The translations under genes were made by a program, and so were the position numbers. 64,000 nt of DNA from assembly GCA_052400685.1 (NCBI GenBank), contig JBQTGJ010000003.1. The stretch is one strand, 5' to 3'. The notes under the pieces were generated by a model. The model worked only from the letters and a program-made list of their open reading frames with translations, was not told the DNA's origin and did not search any database. The first letter of the stretch is position 1, and every line of letters starts with the position of its first letter. Below are positions 34,060 to 42,437 of this stretch, piece by piece. The stretch comes from CAZHHH01 sp052400685 (lineage in GTDB: Bacteria > Bacteroidota > Bacteroidia > Bacteroidales > Marinilabiliaceae).

Positions 34060-35481
34060 TTACTGTCGCATTTCCTGTTCCACATGTTTAATGATTACTT
34101 TTACGCCATTTGTCGACGACAAGTGTTTTGCCAGCTGCTCGGCACAATATACCGACCGATGCTGTCCTCCAGTACAACCGAAATTCACCATTAAATGTTT
34201 AAAGTTTCGACTCAGATATTTGTTGATTGAAGCGTTAACCATTCGGTATACGTTTTCAAGAAATTCATGCATTTCAGGTTCTTTGGCAAAAAAGGCAATC
34301 ACTTCGGCGTCTTTGCCGGTTTTATTTTTGTAGGCTTCGTAACGTCCCGGATTGTGGATGGCGCGGCAGTCGAATACGAAGCCGCCGCCGTTACCTGAAT
34401 AATCAATGGGGATACCCCGTTTATACGAAAAGCTGGTGATGGTGACTGTTAACTGCGTTTTGCCGGCTATTTCCAGTAATCTTTGTGACGATGCAATGTC
34501 ACAAAGAGCCTTATACAGCATGGGGTAGTCATTGTTAAGCGGCAATTTTTGCATCACGTACTTCAGGTTGCTGATGGCGAATGGTATGCTTTTCAAAAAA
34601 TGAAGTTTTTTTTCATAGAAGCCACGGAAGCCATAAGCACCCATTGCTTGCATAATTCGAATGAGTGCAAAACCGTGATAATATTTTCTGAAAGCAGCTT
34701 CATTAACTTTGGTTTCCTGTGAAAGTTGATAAATGTAATAACTTAACATCTCTTCGCGGAAGGCAGCCGGCAAATCGGCTTTGCCATCGTATAGCAGCGA
34801 GGCCAAATCGTATTGCAAGGCACCTTTACGACCGCCCTGGTAGTCGATAAATGCGGGTATTTCATTTACCACCATGATATTGCGACTCTGAAAATCGCGA
34901 TACATAAAATAATTGCTGTCGGCCTGTAACAAATCATCGGAGAAACGGTTGAAATCGTCTTCAAGTAACTGTTCGTCAAATTCAATCCTGGCTAACTTCA
35001 GAAAGTAATATTTGAAATAGTGCAAATCCCACATCATCGATTGCTTATCGAAGGTGGCACGTGGATAACATAGTGAAAAATCCAGATCGCGACCGGTCAT
35101 CTGAAATTTTATCAGCTGCTGAATTGTTGTTTTGTAGAAATTGGTGATTGCACCCGGTATCTCCTGACTGGTGCGGGTTGTCGTTAGCCAGTCGAAGAGA
35201 GTTTGATTACCAAAGTCTTCCAATAGGTAGCCGGTTGTATTATCATCTACCGCTAAAACGGTCGGAACCTTTAGTCCCTGTTGTTTAAAAAAGCGACTGA
35301 ATTCTATAAAGGCTCTGTTTTCTTTAATATCATTGTTCACAACCCCCATGGCACCTGCCGTTTTCCCGTTCATTCGAAAATAAGATCTGTACGATCCGGA
35401 AGGGGGTAGGGCAATTATGGATACGACGGGTTCGTCGGCCCATTTCTCAAATAATGTTATCAGGCTATCTGGTGCAGTCAC
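34060..35481 (-). CDS. AmgK-like sugar kinase fused to RapZ C-terminal domain
   Basis: This 473-residue cytoplasmic protein has two domains. Residues 1-330 are an aminoglycoside-phosphotransferase-fold kinase: LPPSGSYRSYFRM (nucleotide loop), YLLEDFGNQTLFDWL (hinge), the catalytic loop MYRDFQSRNIMV and metal-binding IDYQGGRKGALQYDLASLL. This arrangement is that of AmgK, which phosphorylates MurNAc or GlcNAc at the anomeric position. Residues 345-473 match the C-terminal domain of RapZ: SYKRGIP, FVFDCRAIHNPGRY, FGCTGGQHRSVYCAEQLA. The P-loop NTPase half of RapZ is absent. In E. coli that C-terminal domain binds glucosamine-6-phosphate and the RNAs or proteins it regulates. I infer a kinase whose activity is tuned by an amino-sugar phosphate. 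It follows the DUF554 gene by 19 nt. Confidence 0.85.
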   Translation of the reverse strand: MTAPDSLITLFEKWADEPVVSIIALPPSGSYRSYFRMNGKTAGAMGVVNNDIKENRAFIEFSRFFKQQGLKVPTVLAVDDNTTGYLLEDFGNQTLFDWLTTTRTSQEIPGAITNFYKTTIQQLIKFQMTGRDLDFSLCYPRATFDKQSMMWDLHYFKYYFLKLARIEFDEQLLEDDFNRFSDDLLQADSNYFMYRDFQSRNIMVVNEIPAFIDYQGGRKGALQYDLASLLYDGKADLPAAFREEMLSYYIYQLSQETKVNEAAFRKYYHGFALIRIMQAMGAYGFRGFYEKKLHFLKSIPFAISNLKYVMQKLPLNNDYPMLYKALCDIASSQRLLEIAGKTQLTVTITSFSYKRGIPIDYSGNGGGFVFDCRAIHNPGRYEAYKNKTGKDAEVIAFFAKEPEMHEFLENVYRMVNASINKYLSRNFKHLMVNFGCTGGQHRSVYCAEQLAKHLSSTNGVKVIIKHVEQEMRQ

Positions 35482-35500
35482 AGTGTTATGTTTTTGATAT

Positions 35501-36187
35501 TCATATAAAGAGGGTATAGAGATAGGTAAACAGGACTACATAGACCAGCGAGGGTAATAAGTCCATAATTTTAATTTTGATGATACCCATTAAGTTGAAT
35601 CCCAGTCCCATTAATAGGATGCCACCTGTTGCCGACAACTCGTTAACAATAGCCGGGTCGAAAAAATGGCCGAGATAATGGGCCATCAATGTTATACTAC
35701 CCTGATAAAGAAGGAGTGGTATGGCTGAAAACAAGACCCCAATACCCAGGGCGGCAGCCAGTGCTATAGCGCCAAATCCATCCATAATGGCTTTGGTAAT
35801 CAGCAGCTCAGAACCATTGCCCATCCCTTCATCAATGGCACCGACAATCGTCATGGCTCCAATGCAAAACAACAAAAATGCAGTCAGTAGTCCTTCCGTG
35901 AAGTTTTCCCCGGTATTTTTAAATCTTTTTTTGATACTATTCAGGGCGTGATTGGTTCTATCTTCCAGTTGAAGCATGCCGCCTGTAATTCCCCCCGCCA
36001 ATATTGCTAAAACAACCACAATAAGCGCCTCACTCTTAAGCCACATGGAAATACCCAGTCCGAGTGTAATAAGTCCGATTCCCTGGAAAACAATACCCAT
36101 TGCCTTTTGCGGGATTTTTTTTTTGAAGAGTATGCCAATGGCTCCTCCGATTATTACGGTTGCGACATTGACTAAGGTGCCGATCAT
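35501..36187 (-). CDS. DUF554-family membrane protein
   Basis: I start at the ATG at 36187 (MIGTLVNVATVIIGGAIGI), giving 228 residues. The frame stays open 12 codons further, but a TATTTTTG promoter-like box lies inside that extension and AAAAGGAC precedes the chosen ATG. The protein has about seven helices with the DUF554 features NVATVIIGGAIGILFKKKIP at the start, FVGAIDEG-like AMTIVGAIDEGMGNGSELL near residue 120 and GGILLMGLGFNLMGIIKIKI near 195. The function of the family is unknown; transport is suspected from topology. It is the first gene of a short unit with the kinase-RapZ fusion and the small Cys gene. Confidence 0.85.
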   Translation of the reverse strand: MIGTLVNVATVIIGGAIGILFKKKIPQKAMGIVFQGIGLITLGLGISMWLKSEALIVVVLAILAGGITGGMLQLEDRTNHALNSIKKRFKNTGENFTEGLLTAFLLFCIGAMTIVGAIDEGMGNGSELLITKAIMDGFGAIALAAALGIGVLFSAIPLLLYQGSITLMAHYLGHFFDPAIVNELSATGGILLMGLGFNLMGIIKIKIMDLLPSLVYVVLFTYLYTLFI

Positions 36188-36212
36188 TTTTGTCCTTTTA
36201 ATGGTGTTGATA

Positions 36213-36220
36213 CAAAAATA
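36213..36220 (-). promoter_or_regulatory. Promoter-like -7 box of DUF554
   Basis: The minus strand reads TATTTTTG, 26 bases before the ATG at 36187. It decides the start codon choice for DUF554. Confidence 0.5.
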
Positions 36221-36284
36221 CATATTTTTTGAATCCTATTTGTGATGCAAGGCCACGAATGTGTTATATAGTCTTTGCAGGGAA

Positions 36285-36418
36285 AGGCCAATTTTAGTGT
36301 TACGCTTGTCGTCAATGAGGTCATTTACATCGGTAAACAGATCTTTTTCAAGCTTCCGAAAGTCCGATGTTTAAAATTTAGTACTAAAATGCCTGTCTAT
36401 ACGGACAGGCACTACCTA
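36285..36418 (+). repeat. Dispersed palindromic element, diverged copy D
   Basis: The core GTTACGCTTGTCGTCAATGA, then GGTCATTTACATCGGTAAAC, is clear, and the right end has GTCTATACGGACAGGCACTA. That end also forms a local TGCCTGTC-GACAGGCA hairpin. It lies head to tail with copy E. Confidence 0.65.
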
Positions 36419-36420
36419 AA

Positions 36421-36566
36421 TAGTGTTTGTCTATAAAGACAACTACTTTGTTACGCTTGTCATAAAAACAGTCATTTACAAAAAGTAAACTCCTTGATTT
36501 TTATGACTTCGCAAGCCTCGTATTTGAACTTTATATTTCAAACACGTAGTTTATGGACAGACTCTA
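36421..36566 (+). repeat. Dispersed palindromic element, full copy E
   Basis: 146 bp from TAGTGTTTGTCTATAAAG to TTATGGACAGACTCTA. The inner arms GTCATAAAAA and TTTTTATGAC surround TTTACAAAAAGTAAA. It is nearly the same as copy C at 2769-2914, at about 91 percent by eye. Confidence 0.85.
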
Positions 36567-36643
36567 AATCTTATTTGTCGTTAATCTCCAAGAATTGTTG
36601 TGATGCGTCCATTGTTTTTTTGAGCGCAGATGGTATAAAGCGT

Positions 36644-38581
36644 TTATTTTGGTATTTTGGGTAACGTAAATATTATATTGGTTCCAACACCCTGTTGTGA
36701 TAAGGCTTTTATGGTTCCGCCATGGCGTTCTACAAAATCTTTGCATAAAATGAGTCCAAGTCCTGATCCGCTGACATTGTTTTTGCCTTCGAGAAAAAAG
36801 GTTTCTTTTTTATCGAAAAGATTAATTAACTGTTCCTGGCTCATACCACAGCCCTGGTCTTCAACTGAAATTTCTATAAAATTATTTTTTTCAGCTGCTG
36901 AAATATTAATGGTGGTATTTTCAGGCGAGAATTTGATGGCATTTGAGAGCAGGTTTCGAAGAATTGTTTTCAGCATTTGCGGATCGGCGGTCAATACAAG
37001 TTTATCTGCTACATTAAGTGAAAATATAATGTTTTTGCGGTTCATTGTTTTGTCCATCATCATTACAATTTGATTCAGAAGAGGTTTTATCTGAATTTCT
37101 ACAGGCGTGAAGGCAATTGCCCCTTTTTGCGAATTGGCCCATGTCAAAAGGTTTTCAAGTAGCAACGATACGGCACAGGTTGATTCGTAGGTCAGCCCTA
37201 TAAATTCTTTTATTTCGTTTGTTGATGGCTCTTCCATCGTCTGATATAGTTCAGATATGTCGCGAATGGCATGTATTGGGCCGCGTAAATCATGTCCTAC
37301 AATTGAGAGTAATCGGTTTTTAGCGGCTATACTTTGGTTCAGTTCTCCATTGATGCGCACAATTTCTTTTTGTCCTTTTTCAAGTAGTTGGTAGCCTTTT
37401 TTGAGTTTTATTCGCTGTTTGTTGATGATGTAACCAAAAAACATCAGTAAAATGGATATGGCGCTAATGCCCATTATGGTAACACGTTGAGTACGGATTT
37501 GTGCTTTACTCAGTTGTTCTTCCTTTTGCAGAATGGCTATTTGTTGCTGCTGTTCTTCAGCCTGATATTTTTGCTCCAGTTCTAAAATGGTTTGAGTGGT
37601 GGTTTCATTCCATATTGAATCGCGGGCAGAGCTATATAAATCAAGGTATCGTAAAACCGAATCCGGTTTTTGTAGCCGGCCATACAGGTTGGTCAGGTTG
37701 TAATATACGGCCACCAGAGTTTGATAATTATTTGTTGCTTTTCCGTATAGAAGGACTTCTTTAAATATTTTTTCGGCCGCGGTCCATTTGCCGGTATTTA
37801 AGTAAATATGAGCCAGATTGTTTTTGGTGTTAATAATTCGAGTTGTGTCTTCCAGCTCGAGTAATAGAGCCAGACTTTTGTTGTAATTTTCCTGAGCTTG
37901 TTCGTATGCTTGAGTCGACAGGTAACTTGAACCTAAGTTGAATAACACGGTGGCTCTCTGAGAATCCGATATTTGTTCGAATTTTAATATTTGAGTATTG
38001 ATTTTTATGGATTCCTGAAAATTTCCTGTGAGCAGGTAGGTTGTAGCCATTGTAGCTAAGCAATCAACAATTAAATCTGGGCTACCTGTGGCTTTTGCAT
38101 AGTCAAGAGAAGTGGTTAGTGCGTCTATTCCTTTGTTGAAGTTTTTTGTGTAGTTGTGAATTAAGCCAATTCGTTTATAAATTCTGCTAAGTCCTTCTGT
38201 GTTGTGTACTTTTTCGTAGCCGGCAATCGCTTTATGCGAGTAATTAAGCGCTCTGGAATATTCTTTTAACGAACAAAAAATATGCGCTTTTTGCTCGTAT
38301 ATGAAGTAAGTAATTTCTTGTTTTTCTTTGTGCTGGACTTCTATTTCTTCGAATAGCGTGAGTGCTTCTTTATATTCTTTCCTTTTTTGAAATGCTATTG
38401 CTTTGGTTAAAGCTGCCGAAAGGGGAGATGTCTTTTCAACTGATTGGCTGTCCTGAATTTTCAGTAAACTGTCAATAAATGCGGGAAATTCTGAATCTTC
38501 TTTTATTGCTGCGATGTTTTCACTGCTAAAGTAAAAGACAATAACACATTGAAGAATACCAATTAAAAACCGTTTTTTCAT
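36644..38581 (-). CDS. TPR-containing sensor histidine kinase (orphan)
   Basis: A 645-residue protein. A signal or first membrane segment (LIGILQCVIVFYFSS) is followed by about 300 residues of tetratricopeptide repeats (residues 55-330, e.g. EYSRALNYSHKAIAGYEKV), expected outside the cytoplasm. A coiled coil (QAEEQQQQIAILQKEEQLSK), a membrane helix (VTIMGISAISILLMFFGYI, about 372-390), a second coiled coil and the kinase core follow. The H-box is VGHDLRGPIHA with the phospho-acceptor His near 431. The ATPase has N-box LRNLLSNAIKFS, G1 DQGCGM and G2 GSGLGL. It should sense an external or periplasmic cue and phosphorylate a response regulator, but none lies nearby, so the partner is unknown. 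Confidence 0.9.
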   Translation of the reverse strand: MKKRFLIGILQCVIVFYFSSENIAAIKEDSEFPAFIDSLLKIQDSQSVEKTSPLSAALTKAIAFQKRKEYKEALTLFEEIEVQHKEKQEITYFIYEQKAHIFCSLKEYSRALNYSHKAIAGYEKVHNTEGLSRIYKRIGLIHNYTKNFNKGIDALTTSLDYAKATGSPDLIVDCLATMATTYLLTGNFQESIKINTQILKFEQISDSQRATVLFNLGSSYLSTQAYEQAQENYNKSLALLLELEDTTRIINTKNNLAHIYLNTGKWTAAEKIFKEVLLYGKATNNYQTLVAVYYNLTNLYGRLQKPDSVLRYLDLYSSARDSIWNETTTQTILELEQKYQAEEQQQQIAILQKEEQLSKAQIRTQRVTIMGISAISILLMFFGYIINKQRIKLKKGYQLLEKGQKEIVRINGELNQSIAAKNRLLSIVGHDLRGPIHAIRDISELYQTMEEPSTNEIKEFIGLTYESTCAVSLLLENLLTWANSQKGAIAFTPVEIQIKPLLNQIVMMMDKTMNRKNIIFSLNVADKLVLTADPQMLKTILRNLLSNAIKFSPENTTINISAAEKNNFIEISVEDQGCGMSQEQLINLFDKKETFFLEGKNNVSGSGLGLILCKDFVERHGGTIKALSQQGVGTNIIFTLPKIPK

Positions 38582-38597
38582 AGAGTTTTTTTATCGA

Positions 38598-38645
38598 AAA
38601 CAATTGAAACGGCGGATTGGTTGCCTAATGCCGTTTCAATTGTTT
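38598..38645 (-). terminator. Long-stem hairpin downstream of the 120-aa gene
   Basis: AAACAATTGAAACGGC and GCCGTTTCAATTGTTT form a 16-bp perfect stem with a 16-base loop. It lies just past the 3' end of the gene at 38661-39023 and before the kinase ATG. Confidence 0.65.
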
Positions 38646-38660
38646 AAAGAACCAGACGGT

Positions 38661-39023
38661 TTAATCGTCACCGTAATCAACGATTATTCCTTTGCTTTCA
38701 GGGTTTCCCGCTTTGCTTTCTGCGATATTTAATGTGATATCTGATGACTTAACCTGAATTTCAACGCCTCTTTCCAATAGTCCAATTTCAGCTCTTTTAA
38801 TGACCAGTTCGAATTCAGCCACTTCGAAGTCTTTGGTTAATAGTGGCGTATATTCAATGACGACCGGGCGGGCCGTCACATTGTCTGCCACATCGCCACC
38901 GCCTGTGATTTGTGATTTGCTTCCTTTGGGGAGCAATGCCACTGCTTTAATAATGAAGGCTTCAATGTTGCCTTTACTGTCTTTTTGAGAAGACAGATTC
39001 ACGTAAGGTTGTAGTTTGTCCAT
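38661..39023 (-). CDS. Hypothetical protein, 120 aa
   Basis: I do not recognise this family. The 120-residue product (starting MDKLQPYVNLSSQKDSKGN) has no signal peptide, membrane helix or cysteine. It is rich in Lys, Val and Ile and alternates charged and hydrophobic residues (FEVAEFELVIKRAEIGLLER), suggesting a small beta-sandwich. The stretch GGGDVADNVTARPVVIEY is a likely exposed loop, and the end GIIVDYGDD is acidic. The reading frame is backed by AT-content and codon use like its neighbours and by a clear hairpin at its 3' end. It could be co-transcribed with the histidine kinase, 79 bases downstream, were it not for that hairpin. Confidence 0.7.
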   Translation of the reverse strand: MDKLQPYVNLSSQKDSKGNIEAFIIKAVALLPKGSKSQITGGGDVADNVTARPVVIEYTPLLTKDFEVAEFELVIKRAEIGLLERGVEIQVKSSDITLNIAESKAGNPESKGIIVDYGDD

Positions 39024-39278
39024 AGTGATTTGTTGAAATTAAGATTATAAGGAAATTTAATATCAGACGAAAGTTATTGATTTTCTATAACATAGTCATA
39101 ATAATGATTGTTTTTTTTGTTTGCTAAGAGGAAGGTATTCTGATAAGAATCGTGGGTTTTATTTTATATCAACTGAAATTAATCGAGTTGTGTGTTTGTA
39201 ATGTATTGTATTTCAGCTGCAAATGTTATAATTTGTTGTGTCAGCAATAAAACTAGTACTTGCTAATAAATGTTCAAT

Positions 39279-39362
39279 TTTAAGGCTTTTGAACTCTTAA
39301 AATTTTAAGTTTACTATGACAATAGACTATTTTTAGGATATGTAAAACGCCGAAATTGCTTT
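39279..39362 (-). repeat. Dispersed palindromic element, decayed copy F
   Basis: AAGTTTACTATGACAATAGA, then ATGTAAAACGCCGAAATTGC, aligns with the core and left arm of copy H in the same orientation, with many changes and no termini. Confidence 0.45.
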
Positions 39363-39418
39363 TTTGCAAGCATTTTGTTTTTTTAAGGACTGCTAACAGG
39401 TAAATCACATCATTTTAT

Positions 39419-39426
39419 TAAATTTG
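39419..39426 (+). promoter_or_regulatory. Promoter-like -7 box of the AsmA gene
   Basis: TAAATTTG, an exact TAnnTTTG match, 34 bases before the ATG at 39461. Confidence 0.45.
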
Positions 39427-39460
39427 ATGATTATTGTAAAGCCCATAAAACTCATTAATT

Positions 39461-42007
39461 ATGACACGTTTCCTAAAAATCTTTTTTGGCACACTTGCCG
39501 TTATCTTTTTGTTATTGTTGGTGCTTCCCATCATTTTTAAGGGGCCCATCGAGAAAAAAGTTAAAGATGTAATTAACGATCAGGTCAATGCCGTTGTGAC
39601 CTGGGATGATTTTTCCATCTCTTTTATTCGTCATTTTCCTAATTTGGAAATCGGTTTGGATGGTTTATCTGTTATTAATAAGGCGCCTTTTGAGGGAGAT
39701 ACTTTGGTGTCTGTGGGACGGTTTTCGTTGGCTGTGGATGTGATGAGCGCGATAACAGGTGATGCCATTGATGTTAAATCGGTATTGATTGATCAACCGT
39801 TTATTAATTTAATGGTTAATGCCGACTCGCTTGCCAACTGGGATATTGTTCCAACAACGGATGAAATGGTTGAGGAAGATACCATCTCCGCAGGCTCTAC
39901 TTCCTTTAAAGTTTTACTTCAGTCATTTGAAATACGAGAGGCTCGTCTGGCTTATGCTGATTCTACAATGAATTTTTCATCCACTATTGATGGTTTTAAT
40001 CTGGCCATGCAGGGCGATTTGTCAGCGGCTTATACTACCATTCATATTCAAAGTACCATTGATGCCTTAAATGTAAATATGGATGGCATTAAGTATTTGT
40101 CAAACAGTACGGTGGATTTACGTGCCAATGTGGGAGCTGATCTTGAGACTATGAAGTTTGTTTTTGAGGATAATGAGTTCGTGTTTAATCAACTGCCGCT
40201 GTTTTTTGACGGTTCATTTGCATTGTTGGACGAGGGGTATGATATGGATGTTAAGTTGGCTTCAAAAGCAACCGAGTTCAGTACTTTATTGGCGATGGTT
40301 CCTGATGTTTTTATGACCGATTTAGAAGGACTTAAAACAAAAGGGACGCTGGCTTTTGAAGCAGCAGCCAAAGGGGTGTTTATCGATGCCGATCATTTGC
40401 CGGCTTTTAATATGATATTTGAAGTTGCCGGTGGCTATATTCAGTATCCCGATTTACCCAAAAGTATTGATAATATTGGCATAGATATGGTTGTGTCCAA
40501 CCCTGGTGGTTCTCCCGATAATACGATTTCCGAAATTAAAAAATTTCATTTTGAACTTGATAATTCGCCTTTTGATGCCAATTTGAAAGTGATAACGCCT
40601 GTTTCCAATGCTACATTTAAAGGGGGAATGAAAGGACGTATTGATTTGGGGGCTTTGATGGATGCTGTTATGTTGGACAGCATTGAGCTGAAGGGTTTGG
40701 TCGCAGCCGACCTGACCATTGATGGTGATTATAAAACCATAGAGGAAGAAAAATATGAAGATATTAAGGCCAATGGTTTTATTAAGCTCGATGGTTTTGA
40801 GTTTAGGAGTCCCGATTTACCAATGGGTGTTCAGATTCCTAAAGCTGATATGCAATTCACGCCTCGTATGGTAGAACTTAGTAATATGTCGGTTCTATTA
40901 GGCGAAAGTGATTTTACCTTAAATGGAAAACTTGAAAATTATTTGGGCTATGCCCTCGGCAATGATATTTTGAAGGGGTCGCTATCGCACAGTTCAAAAT
41001 TTATTAATAGTAATGAGCTCATGGCTTTATCGGGCGAAGAAGAGGTGGTAGATACCACGCAGGTCAGTGAACCTCTTGAAACGATTTTGGTTCCTAAAAA
41101 TCTGGATTTTGTGGTAACCACAAATATTGTCCGTTTGTTGTATGATAAACTTGAGATGAACAATACGCAGGGCCGGTTAATAGTAAAAGATGGCCGGGTT
41201 CGTTTGGAAAATCTTAACAGTCAAATGCTAGAAGGTTCGGTGGTTATGAACGGTCAGTATAATACACAGGATACTTTGAAGCCTTTTGCAGATTTTGACC
41301 TGCAAGTGAAATCTATAGATATTAACAGGGCAGCCAATTCGTTTAGCATGGTCGATTCATTATTGCCGGTGGCAAAAATGGCCAAGGGCAACGTGTCTAC
41401 TAATCTGAAATTTGAGACGTTAATTGGCGAAGGCTTTTCACCTATACTGAAGTCTATGAATGGAAGCGGAATGCTCTCTTCCAGGAGTGTTAAGGTGGAA
41501 GGAACAAAAGTGCAATCGGCCATGGTGTCGTTGCTTAAGAATGACAAATACAGCGTGGCCGATGTTAAAGACTTGCTGGTTAATTTTACCATCGAAAATG
41601 GTGATGTTAAAGTGAAGCCTTTTGATGTTAACGTTTTTGGAAAAAAGGTTAACATTGAAGGAACGCAACGACTTGACCAAACCATGGATTATAATATGAA
41701 GATGCCAGTGAGCCGGGCTGAACTTAATAGTGTGGCTTCTTTGTTGGGTGGGGCCTTACCTGCATCGACAGGTGACATTATGGTAGGACTGAAGATTACC
41801 GGTAAGGTCAGCGATCCTAAGGTGAAATTGAATATGGACGACACCGGCTCAAGTGTTAAATCGGCTCTTAAGGAGGCTGTTGGTGAAAAGGTAGAACAGC
41901 AGGCTGAGGAATTGCTCGAAAAGGCTGCCGAAGAGATAAAAAATAATCCAGAATTACAGGAAAAGGCAAAAGAAATAGGTGACAAATTGAAAGGCCTTTT
42001 CGATTAA
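39461..42007 (+). CDS. AsmA-family envelope protein
   Basis: This 848-residue protein has an N-terminal membrane helix (IFFGTLAVIFLLLLVLPII, about residues 8-26) followed by a long periplasmic beta-rich body. The start of the body, VKDVINDQVNAVVTWDDFSI with FIRHFPNLEIGLDGLSV (residues 36-72), and the C-terminal AsmA_2-type region (NSMNGSGMLSSRSVKVEGT, then a repetitive beta pattern) fit the AsmA/TamB group of bridge-like lipid-transport proteins. The C-terminal 50 residues are helical and highly charged (EKVEQQAEELLEKAAEEIKN). In other Gram-negatives such proteins move phospholipids between membranes. The gene is monocistronic with its own promoter box, and its 3' end faces the repeat-rich gap before rplS. 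Confidence 0.88.
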   Translation: MTRFLKIFFGTLAVIFLLLLVLPIIFKGPIEKKVKDVINDQVNAVVTWDDFSISFIRHFPNLEIGLDGLSVINKAPFEGDTLVSVGRFSLAVDVMSAITGDAIDVKSVLIDQPFINLMVNADSLANWDIVPTTDEMVEEDTISAGSTSFKVLLQSFEIREARLAYADSTMNFSSTIDGFNLAMQGDLSAAYTTIHIQSTIDALNVNMDGIKYLSNSTVDLRANVGADLETMKFVFEDNEFVFNQLPLFFDGSFALLDEGYDMDVKLASKATEFSTLLAMVPDVFMTDLEGLKTKGTLAFEAAAKGVFIDADHLPAFNMIFEVAGGYIQYPDLPKSIDNIGIDMVVSNPGGSPDNTISEIKKFHFELDNSPFDANLKVITPVSNATFKGGMKGRIDLGALMDAVMLDSIELKGLVAADLTIDGDYKTIEEEKYEDIKANGFIKLDGFEFRSPDLPMGVQIPKADMQFTPRMVELSNMSVLLGESDFTLNGKLENYLGYALGNDILKGSLSHSSKFINSNELMALSGEEEVVDTTQVSEPLETILVPKNLDFVVTTNIVRLLYDKLEMNNTQGRLIVKDGRVRLENLNSQMLEGSVVMNGQYNTQDTLKPFADFDLQVKSIDINRAANSFSMVDSLLPVAKMAKGNVSTNLKFETLIGEGFSPILKSMNGSGMLSSRSVKVEGTKVQSAMVSLLKNDKYSVADVKDLLVNFTIENGDVKVKPFDVNVFGKKVNIEGTQRLDQTMDYNMKMPVSRAELNSVASLLGGALPASTGDIMVGLKITGKVSDPKVKLNMDDTGSSVKSALKEAVGEKVEQQAEELLEKAAEEIKNNPELQEKAKEIGDKLKGLFD

Positions 42008-42013
42008 CGAAAA

Positions 42014-42150
42014 GCTGATTATTAGTACTTGCCCGAAATTTTGAGTGCTAGAAATACATACGAAGTCTGAGAAATGTGAGTTTACTATGGTAAATGACCA
42101 TTTTAAGAACAAGCGTAACGCAGAAGTTGACTTTATAGACAATCACTGGA
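42014..42150 (-). repeat. Dispersed palindromic element, copy G
   Basis: Reverse orientation. Core AATGTGAGTTTACTATGG, then TAAATGACCATTTT and CAAGCGTAACGCAGAAGTTG, ending in CTTTATAGACAATCACT. The outer far end is diverged. Confidence 0.7.
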
Positions 42151-42295
42151 TAATGCCTGTCCATAAAGTCGGGAGTTTGAGCTAGCAAGTTCAAATTCAA
42201 GGCTTGCGCAGCTCGAAAAATGTGAGTTTACTCCTGTAAATGACCATTTTGAGAGCAAGTGTAACGCAGAAGTTAGACTTTATAGACAGACTCTA
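42151..42295 (-). repeat. Dispersed palindromic element, full copy H
   Basis: About 145 bp in reverse orientation, from GCCTGTCCATAAAGTC to CTTTATAGACAGACTCTA. Inner arms CTTGCGCAG and GAGAGCAAG, then GAAAAATG and CATTTTGAG, flank TTTACTCCTGTAAA. It follows copy G head to tail. Confidence 0.8.
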
Positions 42296-42374
42296 TTTAA
42301 TAAAACAGAAGCTTTTGTTGTGGTTTTATTATTACATTTCATCGTTAGCCGTTATAATAATAAATGTGTTGCTT

Positions 42375-42421
42375 AAACATAAAAAACCGCGAACAAAAAA
42401 TGCCCGCGGTTTTTTATGTTT
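42375..42421. terminator. Strong bidirectional terminator at rplS
   Basis: AAACATAAAAAACCGCG and CGCGGTTTTTTATGTTT form a 17-bp perfect stem with a 13-base loop just past the rplS stop. Confidence 0.9.
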
Positions 42422-42437
42422 AAATTGAAAAGGAGTC

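Larger units (their letters stand above)
36188..36643. other. Repeat-filled gap upstream of DUF554
   Basis: 456 bases. It holds the DUF554 promoter box and two head-to-tail palindromic elements (D and E). The last 77 bases (36567-36643) encode nothing I can support. Confidence 0.6.
39024..39460. other. Divergent intergenic gap before the AsmA gene
   Basis: 437 bases with no gene. They include a decayed reverse copy of the palindromic element (39279-39362) and a promoter-like TAAATTTG at 39419-39426. Confidence 0.5.
42008..42437. other. Repeat-filled gap between convergent asmA-type gene and rplS
   Basis: 430 bases with no gene. They hold two head-to-tail reverse copies of the palindromic element (G and H) and a 17-bp terminator stem. 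Confidence 0.65.

Noticed and set aside
36188..36223. Longer N-terminus for DUF554
   Set aside because: A promoter-like TATTTTTG lies inside it and the family starts at the internal Met.
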